In this document: positions 14,648 to 16,205 of the stretch, piece by piece
Layout: every line of letters starts with the position of its first letter
Numbering within the stretch: position 1 is the first letter of the stretch
Source of the DNA: JBBSUX01 sp038234045
GTDB taxonomy: Bacteria; Pseudomonadota; Gammaproteobacteria; Burkholderiales; Burkholderiaceae_C
DNA: 16,205 bases
NCBI GenBank assembly: GCA_038234045.1
Contig: JBBSUX010000048.1
Span: 1 to 16,205 of the forward strand
Direction of reading: 5' to 3'
Notes under the pieces: generated by a model
Database searches by the model: none
What the model saw: only the letters and a program-made list of their open reading frames with translations
What the model was told of the DNA's origin: nothing
Made by a program: the position numbers and the translations under genes

Positions 14648-15886
14648 ATGCTCGATATTGCCGCCATCTTTCTCGTCCTGACAGCCGTCATCGCGTATGT
14701 GAATCTGCGCTTTCTGAAGCTGCCGACGACTATCGGCGTCATGGCAATTTCGCTCGGTCTCACCCTTCTGCTTGTGGGCCTCAATTCGCTGGGGTTTGCC
14801 GAGCTCACGCGAGAGTACGAAGAGGGGCTGCTGCGCTCGATCGACTTCACCGATGTGCTGCTGCAGGGCATGCTTTCGCTGCTGCTCTTCGCTGGTGCGC
14901 TGCATGTGGATCTGAGCGAGCTGCGCAGCTATCGCTGGCAGATCGGTTCGCTGGCGGTGGTCGGCACCCTGCTTTCCACGTTCATCGTCGGCTTCGGGCT
15001 CTGGTGGGCGCTGCCGCTGGTGGGCCTGCCGTTGCCACTGATGAGCTGCCTGCTGTTCGGCTCACTCATCGCGCCGACCGATCCAATTGCGGTCATGGGC
15101 ATCCTGAAATCCGCCGGCGCCCCCGCCAACCTCGGTACCGTGATCGCAGGGGAATCCCTCTTCAACGACGGCATTGCCGTGGTGATCTTCTCGGTGTTGC
15201 TGGGTGTGGCCGCGAGCGGCGACGCGCCCAGCATGGGTGAGGTCGGTTTGCTGTTGCTGCACGAGGCAGGCGGCGGTTTGTTGTTGGGCCTGGTGCTCGG
15301 CTGGATCACTTTCAAGCTGTTGCATAGCATCGATCACTATCAGACCGAAGTGCTGATTACGCTGGCGATGGTGCTTGGCGGCTACGGGCTGGCCAACAAG
15401 CTGGGTGCGTCCGGACCGCTGGCAATGGTGGTCGCCGGTTTGTCGGTTGGCAATCACGGTCGGGCGCTTGCCATGTCCGACACCACGCGACGCTATGTGG
15501 ATGGCTTCTGGGAGCTGATCGACGAAATTCTCAACGCGGTGCTTTTCGTATTGATCGGCATGGAGGTGCTGCTGGTCGATTTCAATCGCAGTATTTTTCA
15601 GGGTGCTGCGCTTGCCATTTTCGTCACGCTTGCTGCCCGCTGGGCTTTGGTAGGCGTGCCTTTTGGCTTCTTCAACAAGCGGCTGCGCCTGCCAACCGGT
15701 TCCGGCCGGCTTTTGGTGTGGGGCGGCTTGCGCGGCGGCATCTCGGTTGCGCTCGCGCTGTCGATACCTGCGAGCGATGCACGCGATACCGTCGTTGCCC
15801 TCACCTATTGCGTGGTGGTGTTCTCGATCCTGGTGCAGGGCCTCAGCATCGGCACGCTGGTGCGGCGCACCATCAAGTGCGCCTGA
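14648..15886 (+). CDS. CPA1-family Na+(K+)/H+ antiporter, NhaP-like
   Basis: This 412-residue inner-membrane protein exchanges cations for protons in pH and salt homeostasis. It has about 12 hydrophobic segments spread over its length. Seen: the ion-binding region LIAPTDPIAVMG (140-151, D145); GESLFNDGIAVV (168-179, E169, N173, D174) as in electroneutral CPA1 antiporters; and the arginine motif WGGLRGGISVALALS (358-372, R362). There is no cytoplasmic C-terminal domain: the protein ends just after the last helix, shorter than many NhaP proteins. The ATG at 14648-14650 begins directly in the first helix; there is no clear Shine-Dalgarno. It lies 151 bases after the GGDEF-EAL gene and probably has its own promoter. 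It converges on the MFS gene at the right edge. Confidence 0.93.
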   Translation: MLDIAAIFLVLTAVIAYVNLRFLKLPTTIGVMAISLGLTLLLVGLNSLGFAELTREYEEGLLRSIDFTDVLLQGMLSLLLFAGALHVDLSELRSYRWQIGSLAVVGTLLSTFIVGFGLWWALPLVGLPLPLMSCLLFGSLIAPTDPIAVMGILKSAGAPANLGTVIAGESLFNDGIAVVIFSVLLGVAASGDAPSMGEVGLLLLHEAGGGLLLGLVLGWITFKLLHSIDHYQTEVLITLAMVLGGYGLANKLGASGPLAMVVAGLSVGNHGRALAMSDTTRRYVDGFWELIDEILNAVLFVLIGMEVLLVDFNRSIFQGAALAIFVTLAARWALVGVPFGFFNKRLRLPTGSGRLLVWGGLRGGISVALALSIPASDARDTVVALTYCVVVFSILVQGLSIGTLVRRTIKCA

Positions 15887-15944
15887 GACCGTCGTAGCAG
15901 AGGGCTCTTGCCGCGCGCATTCCATCGCGTTGGGGCGATCGAAA

Positions 15945-15970
15945 GGCCGTTGCATAAGTCATGCAACGCC
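15945..15970 (-). terminator. Hairpin terminator between convergent antiporter and MFS genes
   Basis: CGTTGCAT (15948-15955) and ATGCAACG (15961-15968) form a perfect 8-bp stem around a 5-base loop, extended by GG/CC with one bulged C. Read on the minus strand, the stem ends in GGCC and is followed by TTT. It lies about 14 bases past the stop of the MFS gene. It may serve both converging genes, but the U tract is short. Confidence 0.5.
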
Positions 15971-15983
15971 TCCGTGGGGGCGA

Positions 15984-16205
15984 TCAGTCCCGGATCTCCA
16001 TTGCCTTGTTCACCCGCAGCGCTACTAGCGTGCAGATCGCGCCCGAGAGCAGGTACACCGTCACGAACTTGAGCCCGAAGTGTGCAGACAGGCCGAGAGC
16101 CACCAGCGGTGCGAACGCTGCGCCGATGAACCAGGCCAGATCCGAGGTGAGCGCTGCACCGGTATAGCGGAACTGCGTGGAAAAGTTCGACGAGACAGCG
16201 CCAGC
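15984..16205 (-). CDS. C-terminal end of an MFS transporter, MHS (metabolite:H+ symporter) family, cut by the window edge
   Basis: The minus strand is open from the window edge to a TGA at 15984-15986, giving 73 residues of a membrane protein. It contains NFSTQFRYTGAALTSDLAWF, as in the FPTRVRYTGASL motif of MHS-type symporters (ProP, ShiA and KgtP relatives), then two hydrophobic helices and the short basic/acidic tail VNKAMEIRD. The RYTGAAL block and the following helix pair support the last two transmembrane segments of the 12-helix fold. The substrate (such as an organic acid or compatible solute) cannot be told from this part. It runs convergently to the antiporter gene. Confidence 0.8.
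   Translation of the reverse strand, partial: AGAVSSNFSTQFRYTGAALTSDLAWFIGAAFAPLVALGLSAHFGLKFVTVYLLSGAICTLVALRVNKAMEIRD

Noticed and set aside
14533..15240. Plus-strand open frame of 235 codons overlapping the antiporter
   Set aside because: It is in a different frame over the antiporter, whose motifs are all in the other frame.

Overview
The window is a high-GC, densely coded chromosomal segment from a Gram-negative proteobacterium. It most resembles the Burkholderiales and possibly the Comamonadaceae. That placement rests on the protein set, high GC, short intergenic gaps and a pair of short intergenic repeats that remind me of Comamonadaceae elements; it is from memory, not from a search. 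I see no rRNA, tRNA, CRISPR array, transposase or phage gene.

Layout. Left block, minus strand (about 1-6690): a DUF892/YciF-like ferritin-fold gene ending in a very strong bidirectional terminator, an EamA-type drug/metabolite exporter, an aldo/keto reductase close to DkgB, then a three-gene molybdenum hydroxylase operon in the order small (2Fe-2S) - large (molybdopterin) - medium (FAD), followed by the first 23 codons of a further overlapping gene that leaves the window. The large subunit has the AYRGAGR active-site loop of form II, so this is a 'CO dehydrogenase-like' enzyme whose substrate cannot be assumed to be CO.

Middle block (6890-9288): a zinc alcohol dehydrogenase (minus) and an XenA/YqjM-type old yellow enzyme (plus) are divergently transcribed from a 161-base gap. 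This looks like a small module for oxidising alcohols and reducing activated C=C bonds or other electrophiles.

Right block, plus strand (9621-15886): a membrane chemoreceptor with a single-Cache-type sensor region; a GspG-like pseudopilin whose stop codon lies 1 base before the start of a large membrane GGDEF-EAL protein; and a CPA1 (NhaP-type) cation/proton antiporter. The last 222 bases hold the C-terminal end of an MHS-family MFS transporter on the minus strand, convergent with the antiporter.

The most unusual item is the two-gene unit of an orphan, low-GC pseudopilin and a bifunctional-looking c-di-GMP protein, preceded by a perfect 12-bp palindrome. It suggests a pilin-like surface or periplasmic component tied to c-di-GMP signalling, without the rest of a type II secretion or pilus locus in view. 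Several quieter signals are also listed: two dispersed repeat copies, 18-bp phased repeats before the exporter, and a changed motif in the ferritin-like protein.
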